Assembly (NCBI RefSeq): GCF_028823535.1
Contig: NZ_JAQIYM010000004.1
Span: 186,001 to 250,000 of the forward strand
Origin: Pseudomonas serbica
Lineage (GTDB): Bacteria > Pseudomonadota > Gammaproteobacteria > Pseudomonadales > Pseudomonadaceae
Length of the DNA: 64,000 nucleotides
Direction: 5' to 3'
Positions 43,497 through 51,388 of the stretch are shown here, piece after piece (the first letter of the stretch is position 1; each line of letters begins with the position of its first letter). The notes below the pieces were generated by a model. That model was not told the origin of the DNA and searched no databases. It saw only the letters and a list, made by a program, of their open reading frames with translations. A program made the position numbers and the translations under genes.

Positions 43497-44192
43497 CTAG
43501 CGGTTGATTTTGATTTCCGTACGACGGTTCATCGCGCGGCCGTCAGCGGTTTTGTTGTCTGCAACCGGCTGGCTTTCACCGGCACCGGTGACCGACACGA
43601 AGCTGCTGCGAGGTACACCACTTTCGATCAGGTATTCCACCACCGAGTGGGCGCGTCTATCCGACAGTTTCTGGTTGTAGGCATCGCTGCCCACACTGTC
43701 GGTGTGACCGGTCACGGTCAGGCGGGCGCTGGCGGCTTCCTGTTTCAAGCGAGTGGCAATGGTGTTGAGCTTGTCTTTGTCGGCGGCTGTCAGCTTGGCC
43801 GAGTCGAACTGGAAGTTGACATCGCGAATGACGATGGTTTCTTCCTTGACCACCACGGCTTCTTCAACCACTGGAGCAGGTGCAGGTGGTGGGCAGCCAT
43901 CGGCATCGACCCGTACGCCTTTTGGCGTGCCCGGGCACTTGTCGCGACTGTCGAGCACACCGTCACCGTCTTCGTCACCATCACCGTGAACCCAGCAATA
44001 GGCTGCCGCCGTAGCACCGACTACCAAGGCGCCATAACCGGCCCATGATGAACTCTCGGTTGCACCGAGACCCGCACCTACGACACCACCGACCGCCGCA
44101 CAGGTCGGCCAGTCGGTTTTCTGCAAACCTGCGCAACCAGTCAACACACTGGTTAGCAGAACCAGGGGTAATGCTGTCCGAACTATGCTCAT
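43497..44192 (-). CDS. OmpA-family lipoprotein (paralogue B)
   Basis: A 231-residue lipoprotein with lipobox VLTGC (Cys20). Like its neighbour it has a glycine-rich helix (GGVVGAGLGATESSSW), an acidic repeat GDGDEDGDGVLDSRDKC and a C-terminal OmpA domain (VTGHTDSVGSDAYNQKLSDRR, NRRTEIKINR). The two paralogues differ most in the linker: this one has Val/Glu-rich PAPVVEEAVVVKEE. The upstream gap to 44383 is divergent with the DUF6231 gene. Confidence 0.9.
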   Translation of the reverse strand: MSIVRTALPLVLLTSVLTGCAGLQKTDWPTCAAVGGVVGAGLGATESSSWAGYGALVVGATAAAYCWVHGDGDEDGDGVLDSRDKCPGTPKGVRVDADGCPPPAPAPVVEEAVVVKEETIVIRDVNFQFDSAKLTAADKDKLNTIATRLKQEAASARLTVTGHTDSVGSDAYNQKLSDRRAHSVVEYLIESGVPRSSFVSVTGAGESQPVADNKTADGRAMNRRTEIKINR

Positions 44193-44382
44193 CTAGTTTT
44201 CTCCTGAAGGATCGGCTTAGAACCGATTCAGGGAGTAAAGACCGGAGTTTTAATCTCCGCCAGCAATAGGCCATAGCAGTTTTGTCTGCTGATTGGGGGG
44301 GATCGTGATTTTTGCGGCAAACGCGCTCTAGGATCGAACTGGCGGGCAGGCTAGTCTTGGCAAATCTCATAGAGGAACTTCG

Positions 44383-44880
44383 ATGATTGCCGGTATTTCT
44401 TCGCGCACACCGCAGCAGGCGCTGGCCGCCCTGCTCGACCGTTACGCCCCCGCGCGCCTGTTGTTGATAGGCGCCAGCGAATTCCCTGCGCTGGAGGCCT
44501 TCAAGCTGGCGCATCCAGACAGCAGTGTGGCGCACGCAGCGCCCGGGGCGTTGCCCGCGGAGCTGGCGGCACGGCGCTTTGACCTGGCGCTGGTGGTCGA
44601 CTGCCTCGAGCACTTGCCCAAGCGTGACGGCCTGAACCTGCTCGGCGGCATTCGCAACCTCAACGCCAGCCGCATCGCGGTGCTGGCCGACTTGCCGGCG
44701 AGCGGCTGGCAGGAAACGGATTTTTTCTCCCTGGCTTTGCAAGCCAGCGAACGCTTCCAGCGTGACGAACAGGTGTTGACCCTGTTCACCTATGATCTGC
44801 TTGACTACAAACAAGTACCCGACTGGCTCAATTCGCGTTTCTGGGCCAATCCGGAAAATTTCGGGAAATATTGGTGGTAA
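44383..44880 (+). CDS. DUF6231-like protein, methyltransferase-fold appearance
   Basis: A 165-residue soluble protein. [16 protein letters not shown] and [27 protein letters not shown] resemble the first strand and the post-motif of class I SAM methyltransferases, but the glycine-rich SAM loop is poor, so binding is uncertain. The end is [15 protein letters not shown]. It lies 4 bp before the YchJ-like gene. Function unknown. Confidence 0.75.
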   Translation: MIAGISSRTPQQALAALLDRYAPARLLLIGASEFPALEAFKLAHPDSSVAHAAPGALPAELAARRFDLALVVDCLEHLPKRDGLNLLGGIRNLNASRIAVLADLPASGWQETDFFSLALQASERFQRDEQVLTLFTYDLLDYKQVPDWLNSRFWANPENFGKYWW

Positions 44881-44884
44881 CGCA

Positions 44885-45361
44885 ATGAGTACATCCATTT
44901 GCCCTTGCGGCAGCGGCACCCTGCTCGACGCCTGCTGCGGCCATTACCATGCCGGACATCCGGCGCCCTGCGCCGAAGCCCTGATGCGCTCGCGCTACAG
45001 CGCCTACGTGCTGGGCCTGATCGATTATCTGGTGGCAACCACCCTGCCCGCCCAGCAGGCCGGGCTCGACCGTCAATCGATCACCGACTGGAGCGCCCAG
45101 AGCACCTGGCTGGGCCTTGAAGTCGAGAGCTCCGAAGTCCTCGGCGGCCAGCCGGAGCATGCCTTCGTCACCTTCACCGCCCGCTGGCATGACGGCAGCG
45201 GCGAACACAGCCACCGCGAACGCTCGTCGTTCGTGCAGAACGCGGGGCGCTGGTACTTCATCGACCCTACCGTGCAACTGGACATCGGACGCAACGACGC
45301 CTGCCCTTGCGCCAGCGGGCACAAATTCAAGAAGTGCTGTTCGGGGTATTTCGGTAGCTGA
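44885..45361 (+). CDS. YchJ-family SEC-C zinc-motif protein
   Basis: A 158-residue protein of the UPF0225/YchJ family with SEC-C-type zinc motifs at both ends ([17 protein letters not shown] at the start, [17 protein letters not shown] at the end) around an NTF2-like domain that includes [17 protein letters not shown] and [11 protein letters not shown]. The start [11 protein letters not shown] follows the previous stop by four bases. YchJ is of unknown molecular role; SEC-C motifs occur in SecA and bind zinc and SecB or ribosomes. Another SEC-C gene lies 0.6 kb downstream. Confidence 0.88.
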   Translation: MSTSICPCGSGTLLDACCGHYHAGHPAPCAEALMRSRYSAYVLGLIDYLVATTLPAQQAGLDRQSITDWSAQSTWLGLEVESSEVLGGQPEHAFVTFTARWHDGSGEHSHRERSSFVQNAGRWYFIDPTVQLDIGRNDACPCASGHKFKKCCSGYFGS

Positions 45362-45368
45362 CCCCGAT

Positions 45369-45450
45369 CTGTAGGAGCCGGCTTGCCGGCGAACCATACG
45401 ATGCGGTATGCCAGCCACGCCGCCTTCGCTGGCAAGCCAGCTCCTACAGG
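45369..45450. repeat. REP doublet abutting a start region
   Basis: Opposed units CTGTAGGAGCCGGCTTGCCG (from 45369) and GGCAAGCCAGCTCCTACAGG (to 45450). It ends 11 bp before the ATG of the LEA-type gene, and its final GG is part of the AGGGGAG ribosome site. Confidence 0.85.
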
Positions 45451-45461
45451 GGAGAAGTACG

Positions 45462-45947
45462 ATGATCACCCAGAGACTCGAACGCTTTCTGCTCACCCTG
45501 GCCCTTTGCCTGGGGCTCGGTGGCTGCACGTCCTGGTTCAGCACCGACGAGCCGGACCCCGAAGTGCATCTGGTTCGGGTCGAGGTGGTACGGGCCAAGC
45601 TGATGGAGCAACGGTTTGTCCTGCATTTTCGCATCGACAACCGCAACGACAGCGAACTGACCGTGCGCGGCCTGGAGTATCGCATCCACTTGGGCGATAT
45701 CCTGCTGGCCGAAGGCGAGCATGAGCACTGGATCACCGTCAATCCCAAGAGCAGCCGCTTTTACAAGGTGCCGATCCGCACCAACCTGTGGCCCAAGGTC
45801 AAGGACCTGGTCAAACAGCTGAAAAACCCCGAGCAGGCCGTTCCGTATCGACTGGAAGGTGAGATGGAAACCGGTTTATTCATCGCCCACTACGTGCACC
45901 TGGCGCGTAATGGCGTGATAATCCCCGCCGATCTAATTCCGGAGTAA
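45462..45947 (+). CDS. LEA type 2 (WHy-domain) lipoprotein
   Basis: A 161-residue lipoprotein with lipobox LGGC, Cys22. The mature part is one immunoglobulin-like WHy/LEA-2 domain: [20 protein letters not shown], then [21 protein letters not shown], a family signature. Such proteins are linked to stress and desiccation tolerance. The ATG at 45462 follows GGGGAG that straddles the end of the REP unit at 45450. Its stop is 5 bp from the next ATG, so it is probably cotranscribed with the His-rich SEC-C gene. Confidence 0.85.
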   Translation: MITQRLERFLLTLALCLGLGGCTSWFSTDEPDPEVHLVRVEVVRAKLMEQRFVLHFRIDNRNDSELTVRGLEYRIHLGDILLAEGEHEHWITVNPKSSRFYKVPIRTNLWPKVKDLVKQLKNPEQAVPYRLEGEMETGLFIAHYVHLARNGVIIPADLIPE

Positions 45948-45952
45948 CCTCG

Positions 45953-46159
45953 ATGACCCAGCAACCCCATGTCCATGGCCCAGACTGCAACCACGATCAT
46001 GATCATCACCAGCATGATCACGACCATGGCCATGTTCACGGCCCGAACTGCGGCCACGCCCACCAGGAGCCGGTGCGCAACGCCTTGAAAGACGTTGGCC
46101 GCAACGATCCTTGCCCCTGCGGCAACGGCAAGAAGTTCAAGAAGTGCCACGGCGCTTGA
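45953..46159 (+). CDS. His-rich small protein with C-terminal SEC-C motif
   Basis: A 68-residue protein. The first 38 residues are mostly His and Asp ([20 protein letters not shown]), then a short link and the SEC-C motif [14 protein letters not shown]. The first region could store or shuttle nickel, zinc or cobalt; SEC-C binds zinc. It follows the lipoprotein by 5 bp. Members have been listed as SEC-C metal-binding domain proteins with no proven function. Confidence 0.82.
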   Translation: MTQQPHVHGPDCNHDHDHHQHDHDHGHVHGPNCGHAHQEPVRNALKDVGRNDPCPCGNGKKFKKCHGA

Positions 46160-46219
46160 TCGACTGATCGGCAGCAATGCAGCTCCCATCCTGCCTGGGA
46201 GCTGCACGTCAGCACCAGA

Positions 46220-46330
46220 TCAATGACCGAAAACACCCACCTTCTTCGCTTTCTTTTCCGTGCGCTTTTCGATCGCGGATTTCAGCGGTTTTTTCTTCGC
46301 TGCTTTCTTTGAATCCATACCTTTGGACAT
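46220..46330 (-). CDS. 36-residue Lys-rich small protein
   Basis: Reads MSKGMDSKKAAKKKPLKSAI, then a Lys-rich helix, ending KVGVFGH. The ATG follows GGAG; length and Lys content recall small nucleic acid-binding or ribosome-associated proteins common in Pseudomonas. It stands alone on the minus strand. Function unknown; the charge alone is the evidence for a nucleic acid role. Confidence 0.65.
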   Translation of the reverse strand: MSKGMDSKKAAKKKPLKSAIEKRTEKKAKKVGVFGH

Positions 46331-46395
46331 GATGCGTACTCCACTGATTGGGATGTGAGATCAGGTATACACCTATCGCCGCCGGCGTGTTCTTT

Positions 46396-46401
46396 TATAA
46401 T
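46396..46401 (+). promoter_or_regulatory. -10 box before the GNAT gene
   Basis: TATAAT, 32 bp before the ATG at 46433. Confidence 0.5.
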
Positions 46402-46432
46402 CGCAGGCTTTGCACACCGACAGTCCCTGACC

Positions 46433-46843
46433 ATGCCCGACACCCAGTACACCCGGCTCGACGAGCCCTTATGGCCATTGATGAACAAGTTTTATCGCGC
46501 CCACCAATCGTCGATGAAAGCGGTCCGTGAGGCACAATTGTGGGTAGCACGGCGCGACGAGATCGTCGGTGCGCTGTGTTTGCGGCCGGTATCGGGAGGG
46601 CTTTGGTTGACCGGGCTGTTCGTCGCGCCGACCTGTCGCGAACAGGGAGTCGCCGCCGCGTTGATCGCAGCCGCCACCGGCCACATTGAAAGCCCGGTAT
46701 GGCTGTTCTGCCATCCGGACTTGCGTGATTTTTATCAGCGTCGTGGTTTTGTCTTCGATCCGCCGATGCCCTACGCCATGGTCGAGCGCCTGAGTCGATA
46801 CGCGCGCAGCAAGCCGATGATTGCCATGGGCCTGGAGCGGTAG
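46433..46843 (+). CDS. GNAT-family acetyltransferase
   Basis: A 136-residue acetyltransferase. The acetyl-CoA-binding motif A reads GLFVAPTCREQGVAAALIAA, a Q/RxxGxA/G variant, and the acceptor-side strand is GALCLRPVSGGLWLTGLF. The late segment DFYQRRGFVFDPP fits the beta6-alpha4 part. The ATG at 46433 is supported by TATAAT just upstream; an earlier frame start at 46355 is rejected. The acceptor amine is unknown. It is convergent with def, with stops 6 bp apart. Confidence 0.82.
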   Translation: MPDTQYTRLDEPLWPLMNKFYRAHQSSMKAVREAQLWVARRDEIVGALCLRPVSGGLWLTGLFVAPTCREQGVAAALIAAATGHIESPVWLFCHPDLRDFYQRRGFVFDPPMPYAMVERLSRYARSKPMIAMGLER

Positions 46844-46848
46844 ACCGG

Positions 46849-47388
46849 TCAGTCGTCTGCGTTGGGATCGAGATCCGGGAACATCACTTCGGTAAACCCG
46901 AACTTGCTGAAATCGCTGATGCGCGACGGGTACAACCGACCGATCAAGTGATCGCACTCATGCTGCACCACCCGAGCATGAAAGCCCGAAGCGATACGCA
47001 CGATCGGCTCGCCCTTGGGGTCGACGCCTTCGTAGCGGATATGTTGATAGCGATCCACCGCACCACGCAGCCCAGGCACCGACAGGCACCCTTCGAAACC
47101 TTCTTCCAGGGTCGGACTGAGCGGCGTGATCAGCGGATTGATCAGGATGGTCTGCGGCACCGCTTCGGCTTCCGGGTAACGTTCGCTGTGCTCGAAGCCG
47201 AAGATCACCAGTTGCAGGTCGACGCCGATCTGTGGCGCGGCTAGGCCGACTCCGCCGACGCTTTCCATGGTCTGGAACATATCGTCGATCAGTTGCCACA
47301 ACTCGGAGCTGTCGAACATCTCGGCTGGCACCGGCGGGGCAATGCGCAACAAGCGCTCATCGCCCATTTTCAGAATTTCACGAATCAT
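46849..47388 (-). CDS. def: Peptide deformylase (paralogue type)
   Basis: Metalloenzyme that removes the formyl group from the N-terminal Met of new proteins. All three motifs are intact: [18 protein letters not shown] and QHECDHLIG. It has 179 residues. The C-terminus [21 protein letters not shown] differs from the fmt-linked deformylase in sequence and context, so this is probably a second copy away from fmt. Its start follows the YihY stop by 2 bp, so it is read after that gene. Confidence 0.93.
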   Translation of the reverse strand: MIREILKMGDERLLRIAPPVPAEMFDSSELWQLIDDMFQTMESVGGVGLAAPQIGVDLQLVIFGFEHSERYPEAEAVPQTILINPLITPLSPTLEEGFEGCLSVPGLRGAVDRYQHIRYEGVDPKGEPIVRIASGFHARVVQHECDHLIGRLYPSRISDFSKFGFTEVMFPDLDPNADD

Positions 47389-47390
47389 GG

Positions 47391-48350
47391 TCAGGTTTCG
47401 TCAATGGTCGGTTTCGGTTGTGAATGATCGCGGCCCAGTCCCGATACGTGGTGTTTTTCCTCATGGACGGGGCCATGCTCGCCAGCGACCTTTTCGCCAG
47501 GGTCCTTGCCCTCTCGCGACATGTGCTCGATCACCGCATTCATCTCCGCGCCCAGCAGCAACACCGCGGCGGAGATGTAGAAGTACAGCAATAGCACAAT
47601 GATCGCGCCGATACTGCCATACATGGCGTTGTAGTTGGCGAACTCCTTGACGTACAGACCGAAGCCCAGCGACGCGATGATCCACACCACCACCGCCAGG
47701 ACCGAGCCGGGCGTGATGAAGCGGAACTCTTGCTTGACGTCAGGCATGACGTAATAGATCAGCGCCACGGCGACCATCAGCAGGATCACGATCACCGGCC
47801 AGCGTGCGATGGTCCAGAGGGTGACGATGAAATACTCGAGACCGACTTGCGCCGCGATCCAGCTCATCACCTGCGGGCCGAGCACCATCAGCGCGGCAGC
47901 GATCAACAGCATGCCGGCGATGCCGACGGTGTAGATGATCGACAATGGAAAACGTTTCCACGCCGGACGGCCTTCGACCACATCGTAGGCGGCGTTCATG
48001 GCACTCATCATCAGCCGCACACCGGCCGAAGCAGTCCACAGGGCAATCACGATACCCACCGACAACAGCCCCCCCTTGGATTGCTGGAGCTGGTCGATCA
48101 CCGGATTGACCTGCTCAAGCGCCTGGGGCGGCAGCACCAGTTCCGACTGCAGGCGCAGCCAGGAAAAGAAGTCAGGCAGGTGCAGGAAACCGATCAGGGC
48201 GATCAGGAAGAGAATGAAGGGGAACAACGAAAACAGCATCTGATAAGCCAGCGCCGAGGCATAGGTCGACATTTCGTCGTCGACGAACTCAGTGACCGTG
48301 CGCATGATCACACGGTGCAGGGGCAGACCTCTCATGTCCGGGAATATCAT
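47391..48350 (-). CDS. YihY/BrkB-family inner membrane protein
   Basis: A 319-residue membrane protein with six predicted helices. It is of the YihY family, once mis-called ribonuclease [24 protein letters not shown] is the family signature, with [21 protein letters not shown] and [21 protein letters not shown]. The cytoplasmic tail ends [16 protein letters not shown], rich in His. The start at 48350 follows GGAG; the longer frame to 48371 is rejected. It heads the pair with def. Confidence 0.88.
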   Translation of the reverse strand: MIFPDMRGLPLHRVIMRTVTEFVDDEMSTYASALAYQMLFSLFPFILFLIALIGFLHLPDFFSWLRLQSELVLPPQALEQVNPVIDQLQQSKGGLLSVGIVIALWTASAGVRLMMSAMNAAYDVVEGRPAWKRFPLSIIYTVGIAGMLLIAAALMVLGPQVMSWIAAQVGLEYFIVTLWTIARWPVIVILLMVAVALIYYVMPDVKQEFRFITPGSVLAVVVWIIASLGFGLYVKEFANYNAMYGSIGAIIVLLLYFYISAAVLLLGAEMNAVIEHMSREGKDPGEKVAGEHGPVHEEKHHVSGLGRDHSQPKPTIDET

Positions 48351-48477
48351 TAGCGTCTCCGTCCGCCGCAAACAAAAGCGAGTAATAATCGTGGCGGCCC
48401 TGGGGTCGCTTTCATTCAGTAAAGTCGTCTACCTGGCGACTTTGAAACAATTTCAGCAATCTAGTTCAAGCTGACAC

Positions 48478-48502
48478 AAAAACGGCCATCTGTGGATGGC
48501 CG
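48478..48502 (-). terminator. Terminator of the CsbD-family gene
   Basis: On the minus strand: perfect 8-bp stem CGGCCATC-CACA-GATGGCCG followed by five T. Confidence 0.82.
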
Positions 48503-48526
48503 CTCTTGAGTTCAGCAAAGGCCGAA

Positions 48527-48718
48527 TCAAGCCTTGTCGACACCTTTCTTGACGGCATCCTTGGCTTTGCCGACCGCTTGCTGGGCTTCGCCTTTCTTTT
48601 CCTGCACCACGCCTTCGGCGCGCATCTTGTCGTTACCGGTGGCCTTGCCGACGCCTTGCTTGACGTTGCCGGCTGCTTCGTTGGCCATGCCTTTTACTTT
48701 ATCGCCAGTGCTACCCAT
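48527..48718 (-). CDS. CsbD-family stress protein
   Basis: A 63-residue protein of the CsbD family: [21 protein letters not shown], then repeats of the GxAxxxxGxxK type ending [15 protein letters not shown]. Such proteins are small, helix-forming or disordered, and often induced by general stress in many bacteria. The ATG at 48718 is chosen over the longer frame (48808). Function is unknown beyond stress association. A terminator follows. Confidence 0.88.
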   Translation of the reverse strand: MGSTGDKVKGMANEAAGNVKQGVGKATGNDKMRAEGVVQEKKGEAQQAVGKAKDAVKKGVDKA

Positions 48719-48917
48719 GGTCTTTCTCCTGTGAACATCTAGGTGAGAAAAGTCGTTACACAAGGTTGACCGGAGGCCTTTGCGCAGAGTTTCATTTATT
48801 TTTACCACGACATTTCATCGATCCGAGCAGGTTGGGCTTTATGTTTACCGGCCAACCCCCGAGAATGCGCAACGTATTCAGGCCCTGGCGCTGAAGATCC
48901 AATTTTGTAGGAATGTT

Positions 48918-49295
48918 ATGAAACTCGATAAAAAGCAGGCCATTGCCCGCAGAAACCTGGAACTCGGCGGTGCTGTGCTTGGCGTCAACAACTGCCACTT
49001 CACCGAACTGAACCGCAACCGCAACATCTGGTGGTTCGATATCCCGGTGGCGCGCCTGGCCGTGGGTCAGTACGAGTGGATTCACCTGCTGATGCACACC
49101 CCAGACACCGACGAATTGCTGCACCTGAAGGTGCCGACCGTGTTCCTGCGCGAGAAGCTCGAAGGCCTGGTGGTGCGCAACGAAGGCAAGCGCAAGGCGG
49201 CGTTGAGCCTGGAACTTAGCGCCGACAAGGACTCGTTCCTGCAGGACATGCGCCCGGCGGGCACCAACGTCAATTTCGCGCCGTTCCGCCAATAA
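48918..49295 (+). CDS. Conserved hypothetical protein
   Basis: A 125-residue soluble protein starting MKLDKKQAIARRNLELGGAV, with the distinctive segment NCHFTELNRNRNIWWFDIPVARL and then WIHLLMHTPDTDELLHL. The ATG at 48918 has AGGA five bases upstream; the frame opens earlier at 48780 but with unlikely residues. No motif I recognise. The gene ends at a strong terminator that it shares with the convergent fadD1. Confidence 0.72.
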   Translation: MKLDKKQAIARRNLELGGAVLGVNNCHFTELNRNRNIWWFDIPVARLAVGQYEWIHLLMHTPDTDELLHLKVPTVFLREKLEGLVVRNEGKRKAALSLELSADKDSFLQDMRPAGTNVNFAPFRQ

Positions 49296-49307
49296 AAGCA
49301 CCCCAAC

Positions 49308-49335
49308 AAAAAGCCCCGCATCTGCGGGGCTTTTT
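49308..49335. terminator. Bidirectional terminator between the 48918 gene and fadD1
   Basis: Perfect stem AAAAAGCCCCGCA-TC-TGCGGGGCTTTTT; symmetrical A and T runs serve both strands. The fadD1 stop is only 4 bp beyond. Confidence 0.88.
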
Positions 49336-49338
49336 GTT

Positions 49339-51036
49339 TTACGCGGCGTTCTTCGCCTTGATCTTCTTCAACTCTTCATCGCGCAATTCCCGACGCAGGA
49401 TCTTGCCGACGTTGGTGGTCGGCAGCGCATCGCGGAACTCCACGGAACGCGGGACCTTGTAGCCGGTGACGTTGGCGCGCATGTGCTCCATCACCTGTTC
49501 CTTGGTCAGGGTCACGCCCGGCTTGGCGACGATGAAAATCTTGATCGCCTCCCCCGACTTCTCGTCCGGCACACCGATGGCCGCGCATTGCAGCACGCCC
49601 GGCAGGGTCGCCAGCACGTCTTCCAGCTCGTTCGGGTACACGTTGAAACCGGAGACCAGGATCATGTCCTTCTTGCGATCGACAATGCGCATGTAACCAT
49701 CAGGCTGGATCAGCGCGATGTCACCGGTCTTCAACCAGCCTTCGCTGTCGAGGATTTCATCGGTGGCATCCTGGCGCTGCCAGTAGCCCTTCATGACTTG
49801 CGGGCCTTTCACACAGAGCTCGCCGATTTCGCCCATTGGCTGTTCGACGCCGGCATCATCGACGATTTTGCACAGGGTCGACGGCACCGGAATGCCGATG
49901 GTGCCGATCTGGATGTTCTGGATCGGATTGACCGTGGCCACCGGGCTGGTTTCGGTCATGCCGTAGCCTTCGCAGATCGCGCAACCGGTGACCGCTTTCC
50001 AGCGCTCCGCCGCCGCCAGTTGCAGGGCCATGCCGCCGGACAGGGTGACTTTCAACGCCGAGAAATCCAGCTTGCGGAAGCCTTCGTTGTTGCACAGGGC
50101 CACAAACAGGGTGTTGAGGCCGACGAAACCGCTGAACTTCCACTTCGACAGTTCCTTGACCATCGCCGGCAGGTCGCGCGGGTTGCTGATCAGAATGTTG
50201 TGGTTGCCGATCAGCATCATCGCCATGCAATGAAAGGTGAACGCATAGATGTGGTACAGCGGCAGCGGCGTGATCAGGATCTCGCAACCTTCATTGAGGT
50301 TGGAACCCATCAGTGCCTTGCACTGCAGCATGTTCGCCACCAGGTTGCGATGGGTCAGCATCGCCCCCTTGGCCACACCAGTGGTGCCGCCGGTGTATTG
50401 CAACACCGCAACGTCGCTGCTGGCGGGGCTGGCTTCAGTCACGGGCTGGCCATGGCCCTTGCTCAACACGTCGTTGAACTTTACGGCTTTTGGCAAGTGG
50501 TAGGCCGGCACCATCTTCTTGACGTACTTGATCACGCTGTTGATCAGCAGACGCTTGAGCGGTGGCAACAGGTCGGCCACTTCCGTGACGATGACATGCT
50601 TGACCCCGGTCTTGGGCACCACGGTTTCAGCCAGGTGCGCCATATTGGCCAGGCAAACCAGGGCCTTGGCACCGGAATCGTTGAACTGGTGTTCCATTTC
50701 CCGCGCGGTGTACAGCGGGTTGGTGTTGACCACGATCAACCCGGCGCGAATGGCACCGAAGACGGCGACCGGGTACTGCAACACGTTAGGCAGTTGCACG
50801 GCGATTCGATCGCCGGGCTGCAAATCGGTATGCTGTTGCAGGTACGCGGCAAAGGCACCGGACAGTTCATACAGCTCACCGTAGGTGATGGTCCTGCCCA
50901 GGTTGCTGAATGCCGGTTTGTTGGCGAAGCGTTGGCAGGACTGCTTCAACACTGCCTGAATATTCGGGTATTCGTCTGGATTGATGTCGGCAGCAATTCC
51001 AGCTGGGTACTTATCCTTCCAAAAGTCTTCGATCAT
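49339..51036 (-). CDS. fadD1: Long-chain fatty acid--CoA ligase (FadD1-type)
   Basis: Adenylate-forming enzyme that activates long-chain fatty acids to acyl-CoA for beta-oxidation. It has 565 residues. The P-loop YTGGTTGVAKGAML, the motif EGYGMTETSPV and the C-terminal KKDMILVSGFNVYPNELE and PRSVEFRDALPTTNVGKILRR (catalytic Lys) are intact. The start is preceded by GAGGAG. A second copy, fadD2, lies 352 bp upstream on the same strand; P. aeruginosa has the same tandem, where FadD1 prefers long chains and FadD2 shorter ones. The order here fits fadD2 then fadD1. Confidence 0.93.
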   Translation of the reverse strand: MIEDFWKDKYPAGIAADINPDEYPNIQAVLKQSCQRFANKPAFSNLGRTITYGELYELSGAFAAYLQQHTDLQPGDRIAVQLPNVLQYPVAVFGAIRAGLIVVNTNPLYTAREMEHQFNDSGAKALVCLANMAHLAETVVPKTGVKHVIVTEVADLLPPLKRLLINSVIKYVKKMVPAYHLPKAVKFNDVLSKGHGQPVTEASPASSDVAVLQYTGGTTGVAKGAMLTHRNLVANMLQCKALMGSNLNEGCEILITPLPLYHIYAFTFHCMAMMLIGNHNILISNPRDLPAMVKELSKWKFSGFVGLNTLFVALCNNEGFRKLDFSALKVTLSGGMALQLAAAERWKAVTGCAICEGYGMTETSPVATVNPIQNIQIGTIGIPVPSTLCKIVDDAGVEQPMGEIGELCVKGPQVMKGYWQRQDATDEILDSEGWLKTGDIALIQPDGYMRIVDRKKDMILVSGFNVYPNELEDVLATLPGVLQCAAIGVPDEKSGEAIKIFIVAKPGVTLTKEQVMEHMRANVTGYKVPRSVEFRDALPTTNVGKILRRELRDEELKKIKAKNAA

Positions 51037-51201
51037 GGAAGCCCACTCCTCAGCAACGCGAATTCAACACCGCATTTGATGCGATTATTATTGGTGTTTG
51101 GTTATTGGTGAATCTGGGCTTTCATACAGGCCGAGAAGCACAAAACGCGCCGAGAGTAGCAGCTTTGCCTAGGGTCGCCTAGAGCCAAAAGCGGCCTCTA
51201 C

Positions 51202-51217
51202 AGTCACAATTGTGACT
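51202..51217. promoter_or_regulatory. Perfect 16-bp palindrome upstream of fadD1
   Basis: AGTCACAATTGTGACT is its own reverse complement and lies 166-181 bp before the fadD1 ATG, in the 352-bp gap to fadD2. That gap also holds the REP doublet at 51303-51363 and is otherwise AT-rich with no gene. The site does not match the usual PsrA or CRP/Vfr patterns. Confidence 0.5.
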
Positions 51218-51302
51218 CAAGAATACAAACCGGTCATTTTAGAGTAAAAATTCTATAAAGCCCTGAGAGCCTTGTAATTCGGGGGGATTCTGCAAAAAAA
51301 AC

Positions 51303-51363
51303 GCAAGCAGGCTCGCTACCACAGGTTCACCACTGAACCTTGAGAGCGAGCCTGCTCGCGATC
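51303..51363. repeat. REP doublet between fadD1 and fadD2
   Basis: Opposed units GCAAGCAGGCTCGCTACC and GAGCGAGCCTGCTCGCGATC about 24 bp apart, of the same family as 19200-19283 but with one unit diverged. Confidence 0.82.
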
Positions 51364-51388
51364 CGCGCGAAGCGCGGCTATTCACCCA

